Assembly (NCBI GenBank): GCA_050084985.1
Contig: JBITNC010000002.1
Coordinates: 3,162,001-3,226,000, forward strand
Length of the DNA stretch: 64,000 bases
Direction of reading: 5' to 3'
Source of the DNA: Nageia nagi
Taxonomy: Eukaryota > Pinophyta
Part shown: positions 1 to 12,554 of the stretch, piece after piece
Layout: every line of letters begins with the position of its first letter
Position numbering within the stretch: position 1 is the stretch's first letter
Translations under genes and position numbers: made by a program
The notes under the pieces: generated by a model
Told to the model about the DNA's origin: nothing
Seen by the model: the letters and a program-made list of their open reading frames with translations, nothing else
Database searches by the model: none

Positions 1-3000
1 GAAGCTTATAAATAATTTTGCAAACTTTAGAGAGAGTGTAATTTCTTTTTTGCAAATTAGTGATTGAATACTGAATCTTATAGAGATAATCATGGCCTAG
101 ATAATCCCAAAAAACTTTATTGCCTAATTCCCAAATTTTGAAGGGTAGTAACTATGCCTCTTGGAAAATGAAAATTCAAATAATCTTAGAGTTCAAATAA
201 GTGTGGGACATTATAACTTAAAAAGAAACTTGTCCAACGATAATCGATGAAGATTAAACTAAGTTTCATCAAAGAAGTAGGAAAGCTTGCATAATCATTT
301 TCCTTGGAATTTTAGATGATATGCAACCTTATACTCAAGACTCCAAATATTTTTCATAAGCATGGAAGAAATTGTAGCAGGTATTTTCATCAAAGACTCA
401 AAATCAAATTCTACATTTGCAAGGATAGTTACAAACTATGAAATTGAAAATTGGTGAATAAAATGAATCCTTTATTCATAGAGTTTTCAACCTCCATTTC
501 TCCCTACTAGATTTGTATGAGATGATGGATGATAAGATACTTGTACCCATTATCTTTAGAACACTCTTGAAGATATATTGTACCTTTGTGAGAACCTTGA
601 ACACCCTGAAGCAAACACCTAACTTTGAAGAGTTGGTATGAATGTTACAAGAAGAATAAATTTTACATAAATATCCCCATGAAGAGGAACAAGCCATGAT
701 ATCCAATCAAAGAGGCAATAAGTGCTTCCATCATAAAGATAAAGATCAAAAATTCTCGCAATCCAGTGACAAGTAGAAGAAGAGTTGTATGATTTATGGT
801 AAGAAAAGGCATGAATTACAAGATTATTGGTATAATTATTTTGCTAAAGGATATTTAAGAAATAAGAATAAAAAGGACCAAATCATCAAAATCAAGGGGA
901 CTGGAAAGAAATAATACCACGACCACAAAAATGATAACAAGAAAATGTTACCAGTGATGTTGAAGAAGCAACTAATAAATTTAATAATCTCACTCTTGTT
1001 CATTAAGATAAATATTTAGTTTCATCCAATTGGTGTGTTGATTCTAGTGCTTCCAAGAATATGATTGGTCAAAAGGATTGGTTTATTTATTTGTATGAAA
1101 ACTCCAATCCTAGTCAAGTACATTTGGGCAATGATACACCCCATGATATTGAAGGCAAGGGTGATATTCAAGTTCAACTTGGAAAGAATAATTTTGAAAT
1201 CAAATAGGTATTATATGTGATAGGGCTCATAAAGAACCTCTTATTAGTTAGTTAGATGCAGGATAAACTTTGAAGGTGGAGTTTAATACTATGAAAGGTG
1301 AGAAGGTTTGTTTCATTCAAAAAAATTTGAGATTATCGAATTATAGAGAAAGCTCAAGGAATTGGGAAGATATTTTTTCTTGATATTATATCTTTCAACA
1401 ACTAAGCTCTCAATGTTTGTGTTGTGGATGTCGGCATCCATTAGCACTAATGATTTGGATACATGAATCTAAACTACCTAATCACTCTACAAAATAAGGA
1501 TATGGTCTACCATCCCTTTCTTCTCCTACTAATGTTTGTTCTACTTACATCATAACAAAACAACATAAAATTTCATTTGATGCTAGCACACATCGTACTA
1601 CAATACCTCTTGATGTGATTTACATTTATCTATGCAGACCTATGAGAGCTAGAAACACTTACTTCATATACTTCCTCATGTTTTTTGATGATTACTTCAA
1701 GAAAATGTTGGTGTACTTGTTAAAAATAAAGGATGAAATCTTTCACTATGTCAAAGAGTTCAAATATCGTGTGGAGAATGCCATTAGTCATCACATCCAT
1801 GTTCTCTACTCAGATTGAGATGGAGAATATACTTATCAAATAAGTTTTTTACATTATTTAAGCAACATGGAATTCAACAATAGTTGATCACACCTTGCAT
1901 ACCACAACAAAATGGGGTTTGTGAAAGGCAAAAATATGACCATAGTTGAAATGGTGAGAACTATGTTGAAAGATGCAAATATGGACAAAAGGATTCAGAC
2001 TGATGTAGTAACAATGTAGTATATTTACTAAATAGAGCACCTTATAAAGTTCTTGATGACATGACACTTGAAGAAGCATAGACAAGAATAAAACCATCTA
2101 TCTCACATCTTTGAGTATTTAGTTACACTAACTATATGCATATTCCCAAAGAAAAAAGAAATAAATTGGATGAAAATTCCTTAAGGTGCATTCTTTTTAG
2201 TTACAGTAGTGAATACAAAGGATACAAACTCATGGATCCTAAAACTTAGAAGTTTATGTAATCAAAGATGTATTTTTTTATGAAACTAGTGAATCTTGAA
2301 CTAGTTCTCCTAAAATAGTACCTGAACCTAACAATGGTCCCATAATCAATTATGATAATAAGGATGATGAGAGAGAATCTCCAATTGTAAATTTTCCACC
2401 TGATAATTTTAGAAGACTAAAATGGTACCAAAATACATTGAAGGACTTAAACTTGAGTGTTCCACTAAATACTTCCACTTTTGAATCAAAGATACAAACC
2501 ATAGCTCATGAGGAAGTGAACTTGATACTGATGAGCATAATGGTGAATACACCCAAAACTAAAATGGTTCATGAAGCTATCAAGCTATTGCATTAGAAGT
2601 CATCCATGTAAGTTGAGTATGATGCATTGATGAAAAATGGCACATGGAAGATGGTAGAAATTCACCTCGAAAGAAGGCCATTGGATGTAAATGGGTATTC
2701 AAAATAAAATACAAAGTTGATGGAACACTTGATAAGCATAAGACTCGAATTTTTACCAAAGCATACATGCACAAGAGGAAGTTATTGACTATGAAGAGAC
2801 TTTCACTCCCACAACCAAGATGAAGATCATAAAAATTACTTTTGCAATGGCTACATAATTTGGGTGGAAAGGCAATCAGATGGATGTTAAGAGCACCTTG
2901 TTGAACAAAGACTTAGAGGAAGAAGTCTACATACAACAACATGAAGGGTTTGTGATTGATCCAAGCAAAGGAAAAATGTATAGATAAATCAAGTCTTTGT

Positions 3001-4080
3001 ATAGCTTGAAACATGCTCCAAGAGCCTAGTGTACTAAAATTGATGAGCCCTTGCTACAATATGACTTCATGAATAAGAGTATGTATTTTCCTAACCTCTA
3101 CCTTTGAAAACATGAGGGGGGAGATTATCATTGTTGTAGTATATATCAATGATCTAGCTATCATAGGAAAAATTGAGGAGTTGATCAAATCTTACAAAGA
3201 TGACCTTAAAAGATCATTCAACATGACTAACCTTGGTTTAATTCACTATTATCTTGGATTGAAGGTATGAAAAATGCATACTCGAATATTTATTTCACAA
3301 ATGAAGTACACTAAGAGTTTGTTGGAGAAATTTAGGATGATAAATTGCCAATCGATGTACATACGAATTGAACTTGGTTTATATTTGTTACTCCATGATT
3401 TTTCTCCATCAGTAAATGCAAATCTCTACCATCAGTTTACTAGAGGGTTAATTTACCTAGCATACACTAAGATGAATATTTGTTATGTTGTTAGCTATCT
3501 TTCACAATTCATGCATGAACCAAATAAGGCCCATTGGACTACGAAAAAATGTATTCTAAGATACATTCATGATATTGATAATTATGGCTTGGAGTACAAG
3601 AAGAATGACAAGTTCATCTTGACTTGATATAGGGATGTAGATTATAGAGAATCCTTAGATGATAGGATATGTGTTCTTCCTTGGATCTGAATTGATTTCA
3701 TGGGCTAGAAAGAAGCAAAGCAACATATCCAATTCTAGCATAGAGTTAGAATACCATGTTGCAACTAATGTTATTTATGTAGCAATATAAATACTCATAT
3801 TTTGATAGACATTGAAATTTCACAAAAATATCTAACAGTTCTACACTACAATAATCAAAGTGTACTAAATATGGTTAGTAATCTTATTTTCCATGAGCGT
3901 ACCAAACACATTGAGATAGGGATGCATTTCATTCATGACCATATTTTAATGCACAACATTCAATTTTGCTCCATTTTCACAAAAGAGTAAATTGTATATT
4001 TCTTCACTAAATCTCTTATCAATAGAAAGTTTGACTGCTTTCATAGCTTCCTCTCATGTTATTTGAAGACTAATGTATTA
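1..4080 (+). mobile_element. Decayed Ty1/copia element, copy A
   Basis: Broken plus-strand copia polyprotein with many stops and frameshifts. Domains follow copia order. Gag remains lie at about 430-930, with a damaged zinc knuckle near 790-840 (GKKRHELQDYW). The gag-pol junction and protease region lie near 1030-1260 (VHLGNDTPHDIEG). Integrase lies at about 1590-2110 (PQQNGVCERQ near 1900), reverse transcriptase at about 2600-3270 (DGTLDKHKTR near 2720; WMLRAP / MDVKSTLLN near 2880), and RNase H at about 3270-3990 (ERTKHIEIGMHF near 3900). Integrase before RT identifies Ty1/copia rather than Ty3/gypsy. The 5' LTR is not in the window. It cannot be active. Confidence 0.9.
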
Positions 4081-4340
4081 TGGGGGTTCTTATAAATAAT
4101 ACATAAATTTGTATATTAAATACATTAGGTATTTGCATTAAATACATAAATGATAAATGCATTAGTATTTACACTAATGTATAATAATAAATCTAGGGTT
4201 TAATATGGTGGTCATTCAACTCTGTTATTTATACAGGAATGTAAGTCTCGATACTTAGTGTATTTATTCATACTCACATTAATATAATGTTAATTCTCTT
4301 GGGTCATTTATAATATTTTCAAAAGGATTTTCTTAAAAAA
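4081..4340 (+). repeat. Possible copia 3' LTR remnant
   Basis: Just after the RNase H relic comes a purine-rich run (ATGGGGG near 4080), then an AT-rich stretch with repeated ATACATTAG/ATGCATTAG words. This is where a 3' LTR should lie, but there is no 5' LTR in the window to align with it, so the boundaries are guesses. The same sequence follows the copy B copia at about 42090-42350. Confidence 0.3.
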
Positions 4341-5017
4341 ATATTAGTCGAGTTTGGTGGCAAAGAATAAAAAGAGTTAGGTTTACAAAAAGCTAGAGTT
4401 TTTTAAAGAATAAATAATCAGGTTCAATAAAAATGTTACAAAATAAATATAATATATTTATACATAATTATTCAATACTACATTTTAACGATTTTGTGTC
4501 ATACCATACATCATAAAATTGTATGTTGATGTCATTATGCAAGATGCATCATTGTTTGGCATGTCTATGTCATTCTATATAAAACTATTTTTTTACACCT
4601 CAGTTGATGCATCTACTAAGGTGTAAATGGGTGCATCAGTTGACGTATTTGATTGCATCAAGTGATACATGGAATAGAAAAAAAGGCGTAGATCATTCAC
4701 ACAGATCATGGCATGATCTGTTATTGATCATCAATGCATTTCCTTGATCAACGATGGATTTTTAATAGCAAGTATGATATCATTGATGAGTAAATGAAGG
4801 AGCTTGCCATTTTGAAGGGCATTTTTAATGCTATAGGTCTACATTTTTAGTGATACAAGTCTACAGGAGCTAAAGACATGTTGAAGAACATAGATAGTAG
4901 TGTGTATCTACATTTTATGGTAAGCAAAATGTGCATTGCATGCTTTAGTCGCCTATGAAGTTTCATAGAGGTTCATAAAGTTTGGTGGATTCCCATGAAG
5001 TTTTTAACTATATGATT

Positions 5018-5342
5018 GAAAGACACATCTTCTTATGGAATATGATAATTTTAAGTTATCAAAGACATGGCTTTCCTCAACAGGCATTGAAACTATTTCA
5101 CCAAATGTAATAAACACTAGTAGTAGTCCAACCAAATGAATTCACCTTTCCCAGCATCCTGAAATCGTGCACCAACCTAAGAGATTTGTAAAAGGATTTA
5201 TACATACATAAAAGACTCTTTAAAATTAATTTTTTATCGAATGTTGTGGTTGTGAGTGCCCTATTAGACATATATACAAAATGTGGAAGCGTAGATAAGA
5301 CATGCAAATTATTTGACAAGATGCATGATGCAAATAAGAAAT
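5018..5342 (+). pseudogene. PLS-type PPR protein fragment, copy A
   Basis: Read from 5018 on the plus strand, one frame gives a recognisable piece of a pentatricopeptide repeat protein: IFLWNMI..SYQRHGFPQQALKLFHQM, then VQPNEFTFPSILKSC, then VVVVSALLDIYTKCGSV and CKLFDKMHDAN. These are the usual L, S and P motif signatures of plant PLS-class organelle RNA-binding proteins. About 105 codons remain, roughly three repeats, with three in-frame stops and no start or C-terminal domain, so this is a dead fragment. The intact parent is not in the window. It ends abruptly near 5343, where the sequence becomes unrecognisable and AT-rich. Confidence 0.8.
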
Positions 5343-5831
5343 CTTTCTCATTCGTGTAATTTTGATGCTATAAATGATGCTTTATATGTCATGTATAATG
5401 TTAATTATTTAACGCTCAAAATATCGATATACGATGCAAGGAATGATGTTATAATTGATGCAAAAAATGACATTCTATTTGACAGTACCCTTAGCATCAA
5501 TTTATACAATTTATAAATAAAAAAATATTGTGGATTGACACATGGTATGATGCAAAATTGCTAAAATGTAGTAGTGATTCTTATCTATAGAAGAAAAATA
5601 GATTTATAGTAATATCCAAGATGAGAGATGTAAAGAAGACTTATTTAAATGTTGAAGGATTAAAAGGCTATTGGCATATAGCTTATGATCTCATAAGATA
5701 AATAATAGTTGCAATTAGATTATATATTTGGATAATTTTGATTTCAAATGATATTACAAATGATGCATAAATGTTTTGGAGTGATTAATTTAATTGGGAA
5801 GGTTACCAGGTATATAGACCATAACGCTCAT

Positions 5832-5930
5832 ATTTTGGGATGTCAATGCTAGACTATTGGGCATTTTGGGATAGTGTACCAAAATATTAGATATTTTGGG
5901 ATGGTACACTAGAACATTGGGCATTTTAGC
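5832..5930 (+). repeat. About 30-bp tandem repeat, copy A
   Basis: The word ATTTTGGG or ATTTTAGC starts at 5832, 5863, 5893 and 5923, giving a period of 30-31 bp over about three and a half units (shared words include ATTGGGC and GTGTACCA/GGTACACT). The same array is in copy B at about 43845-43943. Confidence 0.7.
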
Positions 5931-7985
5931 AATTGATCATTATTGATTAAATAGCTTCTAAGATGTACGATTTCACCCTTTTTATTAAATGTATGACTAA
6001 GGGGGTAGATGACCTAGCTTGATTACTATATTGTGATGATGGAAGGAGGTTGTAGATGATTTTGTATAATAAGTATCCTCTTCTCTTTCTATCTTTAAAT
6101 GAGCATTTGGGAGCAGCTTATATAGACTTTACAAATCTAATTTTGGTTTCACCCAGGTGGCTACCCATCTAAAATAATATGCAAATAAGATAATGGTAAA
6201 CTAGAAGATATCAGTTAAGTTTTCTTAGAATAACCCAAAACACCCAAATAAAATCATTTTATATAGTTAAGATGCAATTTTAAGTGTCTACACAAACCAT
6301 GGTGAATGGAGATAATCTAAATTCAAGAAAAGAAGATGATGTTGGAAGATATTTCCAACTAAGAGGAAATTTGAAGCAAAGTAAAGCAAACAAGAGTATG
6401 ATGGAGAAATGAAGAAATAAAATCCAAGTGGCCATGTATGCATAAAAGTCAAAGAGTAATTAAAGGTCAAGAGCTAGTTCATTGAAGATATGAAAAGGGA
6501 GTTAGAGGAAATAAGAAAGATAAATTCTAATTGTTTGAAGAATGTGAAAATTATGAAGAATTTGTTCATGATTATAAATTTGAAGTAAAGAAGATCATTC
6601 ATGGATTATATGATATAAGAGATAGGAAAAGGTGAATGATAAATATTAATGCAAATAAATGCAAGCATGGTGTGGTTTTCTATATAAAGGTTTATGGAAT
6701 GAATTCATGTAAGAAGAGCTTATGTGGATAAGTTGTTATAAACATAATTAAGTTGAAAATAGCTTGAAGATCAATAATAAAAGAAGCAATGATGAAGATG
6801 TAGGGGATTCTCAATATTATTTTGCAATCATAAAGAACTATATTAATTAAACAAAAAACTAAATACATACATATAGATGAAATCATATAGCTTAGAATCT
6901 TAGAAGAGAAAATGATGACAAACCAAACAAGAAGAAGGTAAGCATAATATTTCAATATTGATAAACATAACGCCTATATAACATGAATTCTTCCTACATA
7001 GTGAACCTACATGTGATTGGTATCAATTTTCATATACTAATTAGCAATATTTTTTCTTAATGACTTGAAGGTCTATCTTCTAAATTGTAATGTTTTAATT
7101 AAATTCATTATCTTTATTAAGTAAAAATAAAAAATAAAAAACTCCAAAATAAAATAAAAAATAAAAATAAAATTTGAAAGTTCGATTTTTTTTTTTCAAT
7201 TTTATATTTTTGAGGCCACCTAGAAAATAAAAATTCATAATCTTAAAGAAATCAAATTATCTCTAAGCATTCTTATCATATATGTTAATTAGTAATTATT
7301 TTTTTAAAAAATAATATTGATCTGATATATACTCTTTATTAAAAATAATTATCTCTTTCTTACTTACTTCCTTGCTTGCTTACTTCCTCAGTTGCTCACT
7401 TACTTTCTTTCTTTCTTTCAAATAAAAGATATATAAAGCAACTGGTTCCATATGATTGATTCCTTACAATACGTTAAGCTACATGATTTATATATCTCCA
7501 TCTATAAAATTCGAATCGTGATTCTTCCCACAGGTCAGTCAAAACAAGAAATTTTGAAAGAATCCATGATAAACCTTGTTCTATCCAAATTGGAATTCAA
7601 ATTATTCTAACACTCAAATTTCAAAGTTTGTATTGTTCCTTGATTTATGCATGGCTCATTTAACGATTCAAACTGCAAGGTCGGGACTTGGGTTTAATGG
7701 CCCGTCGTCAATCCAAGATTAGCAATGCTAAATATATTTCTAATCAGCCAACGAAATTTCAGGGCTTTGTGGGTGGAAAATTCCCCATCGATATCTGCTA
7801 GCACGGATGGCTAACCATGAAATCAAGAAAAGAGTAATTTGGATAAGATTTGTAATGGTGAGATTATTACAAGCATAGTTTAATGGATGAAGCATAATTT
7901 TGGAATTAGAAGTTGTATAGTTTTCTGGTCCCCTGTAATTTGCAATATGGCAATGATGTTTATCCTCAACGATTGGATCCTTGGC
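5931..7985. other. AT-rich gene-free stretch, copy A
   Basis: No gene recognised. Contains short A/T runs near 7120-7200 and a CTTA/CTTT-rich tract near 7360-7425 that differs in length from copy B. Short ORFs here are not conserved as protein and carry no motif. The last 400 bp upstream of the GH3 gene are nearly identical in both copies and probably contain its promoter. Confidence 0.6.
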
Positions 7986-7998
7986 TATATATATAAAA
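7986..7998 (+). promoter_or_regulatory. Candidate TATA box of GH3 copy A
   Basis: TATATATATAAAA lies 53 bp upstream of the GH3 start codon at 8051, a normal spacing for a plant core promoter with a short leader. It is identical in copy B (45952-45964). The transcription start itself cannot be read from sequence. Confidence 0.6.
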
Positions 7999-8050
7999 GA
8001 GACTTTAAGCTAAATCAACCATAAGTCTCATCCAATTTGTCAAAGAAGTC

Positions 8051-11000
8051 ATGGAAACCAAATTGAAGCTTAGATGGGAGAATTTGATGCTGTTGTTGTT
8101 TATTGCGTTTGAGTTTTCATGGAAGTTGGGAGGGGCAGAGTATGTTCGATACAAGGATCCATCCCAGCCCACAAATGTTCGTGTGGAGGACTTGTTGGCT
8201 CGGATGACATTGGAAGAGAAGGTTGGACAGATGGCTCAGATTGAAAGAAATGTGTCTTCTGCTGAAGTGATCAAACAATACAATATTGGTAAGGTTAATC
8301 AAATCAAATCACTTCAGTTTATGACATTCGTCTGTTTCACTACTTTTTGGCTTTTTAGGCCTCAGATCAAACGAAACAGCGTCAATAATGTTAATAAAAT
8401 CAATTCTGTTAATGGCATTTTTTTGTTTAGCATCTCTACTTCGATTACTGAACATAACAGCAGGGGGACTTTTGCGTTGTTTTGGTGATGATACTTGAAT
8501 GTAATTGGTGGATCGTGTTTGTTTTTTTGTGATTCAGGGAGTGTACTTAGTGGAGGAGGAAGTGCACCTTCTCCTAGAGCATCCCCAGAAGCTTGGATCA
8601 ATATGATCAATGAGTTTCAGAAGGGTGCCATGTCAACTCGACTTCAGATCCCATTAATATATGGTATTGATGTTGTTCATGGTCAGAACAATGTTTATGG
8701 AGCTACCATGTTCCCTCACAACATAGGACTTGGAGCAACCAGGCATGTAGAGCTCACTGAGCTAGTACACCACCCTTTTTTTATTTATTTATTTATTGTG
8801 TAAGGTGTCTGATGATACGTGAGAAAGCGGAAGGTGGTACATTCTAGTTAAAGGTTTAAAATTGACTTTGATCACTTGATAAGAGATGATATGAATTTTC
8901 ACATATTTGGATTTACTTGTTACATGATTGATCGACTCTTTGTCCAATTTTAGGATGATTTCTCCAAGCTTTGAATGTCGTCCTTTAAAATTTCATGCCC
9001 CAGGTTGCCACTACAAATGCCTCTGAAAATCCTATAGGGAGGGCTAATGATTGCACATTTGTCTTGCAGAGATCCTGATCTGGTGAGGAAAATTGGTGAA
9101 GCCACAGCTTTGGAAGTTCGAGCTACTGGCATTCCATGGGCCTTTGGTCCATTTGTTGCTGTAAGTATCTAGATTATTTGGATTTGTGTATGTTATAAAT
9201 TGAAGCTGTTATGATCTTAAAAGTTCTTTTGGATCATGTGAGCAGGTCTGCAGAGACCCTCGATGGGGCCGATGCTATGAGAGCTACAGTGAGGATCCAA
9301 CTGTTGTGAAAGCCATGACAGATATTATTTATGGTCTTCAGGGAAAGCCTCCTGCTAAATTTAAAAAAGGTGTCCCCTATGTAGGAGGAGGGTAAGATCG
9401 TCTTTAATCTTAATTGCTCCACTACTTGATGTAGCAACTTGATTGGTTTTGGCTTCCATAGACTTCAAATTTAATATTGAAAGAGGAAGTTGAAAATCTC
9501 CAAGTAATCATTTATGCTGCATTCTTTGTCTTTCAAAAAAAGATTTTAATTGATTTCCAATTTATAATGCATGTATCAGGACAAAAGTTGCTTCTTGTGC
9601 TAAACACTTTGTGGGTGATGGGGGTACAGTCAATGGTATCGATGAAAACAACACTGTCACCAGCTACGAAGGACTAGTTCGTATCCACATGACTCCCTAC
9701 TTCGATAGTATTTACAAAGGTGTCTCCTCTATCATGATTTCATATTCCAGCTGGAATGGAAAGAAGATGCATGCCAACCGGTATCTTATTTCGGATGTTC
9801 TCAAGAATCGACTACGCTTCAAGGTATGTGTTGTAATTTTCATGTTCAATCTTAGAAACTTGGATATTTTTGTGTCCCATCTTGGTACTTTTTTTATCCT
9901 TTTCCATAATTCATTCAATATATGTATGTTTTGAGAATAACACCTTTTCATGATGGCATTGGTTGGTTTTAGGGTTTGGTTGTTTCAGATTGGGAAGGAC
10001 TTGACAGAATAACTAGTCCACCTGCTGCTAATTATTCTCTGTCAGTCCTGGAAGGTATAGGAGCAGGAATCGACATGGTAATGCGCTTTTGAATTCACGG
10101 TTTTTGTCATTTTTCAAACTATTATTGAAATTTTATTAACAGCCTTTAACGAAACCACCTAAATTACCATAAGCATATATTAATTCATAACAACCTACTT
10201 AATATTACAGCAATGAAATTCACACCTAACACCTTCCTCTGCAAATCTGTTTTTCAGGTAGAATTCCCTATAATTATAAAAGTTTCATCGATGATCTGAT
10301 TTCACTTGTCAAGGGTGGTGCAATCTCCACTGACAGAATAAATGATGCTGTGAGGAGAATCTTAAGATTGAAATTTGATGTAGGGCTCTTCGAAAAACCT
10401 CTAGCAGACTCAAGTCTATCCAAACATCTTGGCAGCAAGGTGGAGTGTGTTAATTTTCTATTCATCCAGAATTTCTAAATGATAACAGTTAAAGTCATTT
10501 TGATTTTTGCATACATATTCTTTTAGCATATTGTCTTCCATCAAAATCGTTATATTGTAAAGAAAGCAAGCATCTGTTATTGATGGAGTGATTATTATAC
10601 ATGAGATACATGAACTTTATTATGCTCTCTAATAATATCTTCTGGGATAACAGAAGCACAGAGAATTGGCGAGAGAAGCTGTTAGGAAGTCTCTTGTGCT
10701 CTTGAAAAATGGAAAGACAGAAAGGGATCCTTTGCTTCCTTTAGATAAGAATGTTCCCAAGATTCTTGTCGCAGGGAGCCATGCAGACAATCTTGGATAC
10801 CAGTGTGGAGGATGGACAATTACATGGCAAGGTTTAAGTGGTCAATCAACCAAAGGTGATTCATGCTATTCTAGCATTGTTGGCAATTCATAAAATAATC
10901 GATTCAATAAATTACCCCTTCATTACATTGCCGTGAATTGTACAGGAACTACAATGCTCACAGCGATCAAATCGGCTGTTAGTCCCTCCACCGAGGTTGT

Positions 11001-11445
11001 CTATGAAGAAAATCCAAATGCAAGTTATGTTGAAGAAAAAGGCTTCTCATATGCTATTGTGGTTGTGGGTGAACCACCTTATGCAGAAACTAACGGGGAT
11101 AATACAAACCTGACAATTCCTTTAAATGGAGGCGACACCATAAAAAATGTTTGTGGTTCCCTGAAATGCCTTGTAATCTTGGTATCTGGCAGACCACTTG
11201 TTATTGAGCCATACATGCCACTTATGGATGCCTTTGTTGCGGCATGGCTTCCTGGTACTGAGGGCCAAGGTGTGGCTGATGTGATTTTTGGAGATTATGG
11301 TTTTGAAGGAAAGTTGCCAAGGACATGGTTCAAGAGGGTTGAGCAACTGCCCATGAATACTGGGGATAAGAACTATGATCCCCTGTTTCCATTTGGTTTC
11401 GGACTGGCAACAATAGCAAAAGAGCCAAAGCCAGTAGATTCATGA
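8051..11445 (+). pseudogene. GH3 beta-glucan exohydrolase / beta-glucosidase, copy A, frameshifted
   Basis: Same nine-exon structure as the intact copy at 46017-49407. Exons: 8051-8288, 8538-8742, 9070-9160, 9246-9391, 9580-9823, 9973-10077, 10258-10439, 10654-10855, 10946-11445. Exon 7 is 182 nt instead of 183: one T is missing after 10262, which shifts the frame and gives a TGA at 10297-10299. The product would be about 356 residues, keeping the nucleophile region (SDW, Asp314) but losing acid/base Glu519. The exon-8 donor is GTGATT, against GTGAGT in copy B (+5 G to T). Two conserved residues are changed: IDAVHG to IDVVHG (residue 125) and Cys to Phe at residue 176. Introns and promoter look sound, so it may still be transcribed. 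The lesions look recent because everything else is almost identical to copy B. A sequencing error at the indel is possible but does not explain the other changes. Confidence 0.9.
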
Positions 11446-12554
11446 CTATCTTTTTAACTTTTTGGAAATAATGATTTTTGAGATCAAAATTGTTTTGTAA
11501 CAGATAATGGTCATTTCATGACCATGGGCTGTTGATTTATCTTTCTTGGCATATTGTGTATGATTCACTGAACTATGGATTTATATGCTCTGAGCAATTA
11601 GAAAACAAAATAAACAATCGACTGCCATTGTGTTTGTTGGGATTGTGTTCTACTTCTTGTTTTGTGGGTCATTGGATGCTCTATGCAAGGAAACTTCTAA
11701 CCTGCTTGCCATGATTGTTGTTTATCTTCTGCACTTACTGACATAACGTATTGTGTTTTTTTATGTTTTTTATAGACTTTTTAAAACTGATTTCTGTTCT
11801 AAATATGTAGAGCATATTCTATCCACAGGGCCTACTTGGCAGTTGTAGATAATGGAAGAAAGAATATTTTCCTGAAAAAGAGAACAAAGCCATTTGTGGA
11901 AAGAATGAATTATTTTCCCCAAGCGAGAGTGAAGTCAGCATGGAAGATTTCCCAAATTCGTTGGGATCAGGCGAGCTGTAACTTAAAAATTCTGTACTGT
12001 CTGAATCGAGTTCCTCGGATGGTCTTATCTGGATTTAATAAATAAATAATAATAATAAAATAAAATGTCAAGAGTTATTGTACTGAAGTATTGAAATTGA
12101 TCAAATGGATCCAATATTCTGTATTTAGGTTTTATCAAAGCATTGAGATTAAAAAGGTATTTATTTTGTTAAACTTAATAATAACTTTGTATTTAACTTT
12201 CAACGTTATAATAATTGTAACTTTTTTTTAGCAGGAAGGTTATAATATGAATTTATGTTAAATAAATAAATTATAAGGTAAAACTTTAGGGTTTGAGGTA
12301 AAAAGGTATAGGTTTTCAGATGTTTCAAGATACATATTTTTAATTTATCTTTATTTTTTTATGTTAATATATAGAGAATTGTAGTTAATTTTTTATTTTC
12401 TTTGTTGTATTTTATTTATTTTAATATATAGAGTCATAGTTAATTGCTTAATCATATTAAGTTTGTAATTTTCTTTATAATTATTTTATTTTATTATTTT
12501 TTATTTGAAGTTTCATTACGAGTTTTCATAAACTCAAAAAAACTACAAAAATTA
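11446..12554. other. GH3 copy A 3' flank
   Basis: No separate gene can be supported. The first few hundred bases probably include the 3' UTR. Short open frames at 11532-11714 and 11836-12045 recur in copy B but match no family I know; with near-identical DNA between the copies, their conservation means little. AATAAATAATAATAATAAAA near 12036-12056 could serve polyadenylation. The rest is AT-rich. Confidence 0.5.

Noticed and set aside
5098-5319. 73-codon minus-strand ORF
   Set aside because: It is the reverse strand of the PPR fragment, whose motifs are on the plus strand.
8362-8803. ORFs across the first GH3 introns, including an apparent start at 8495
   Set aside because: They read through introns 1 and 2; the exon model keeps the family sequence in frame.
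11532-12045. Short ORFs downstream of GH3 copy A, repeated in copy B
   Set aside because: No family resemblance; identity between copies follows from near-identical DNA.
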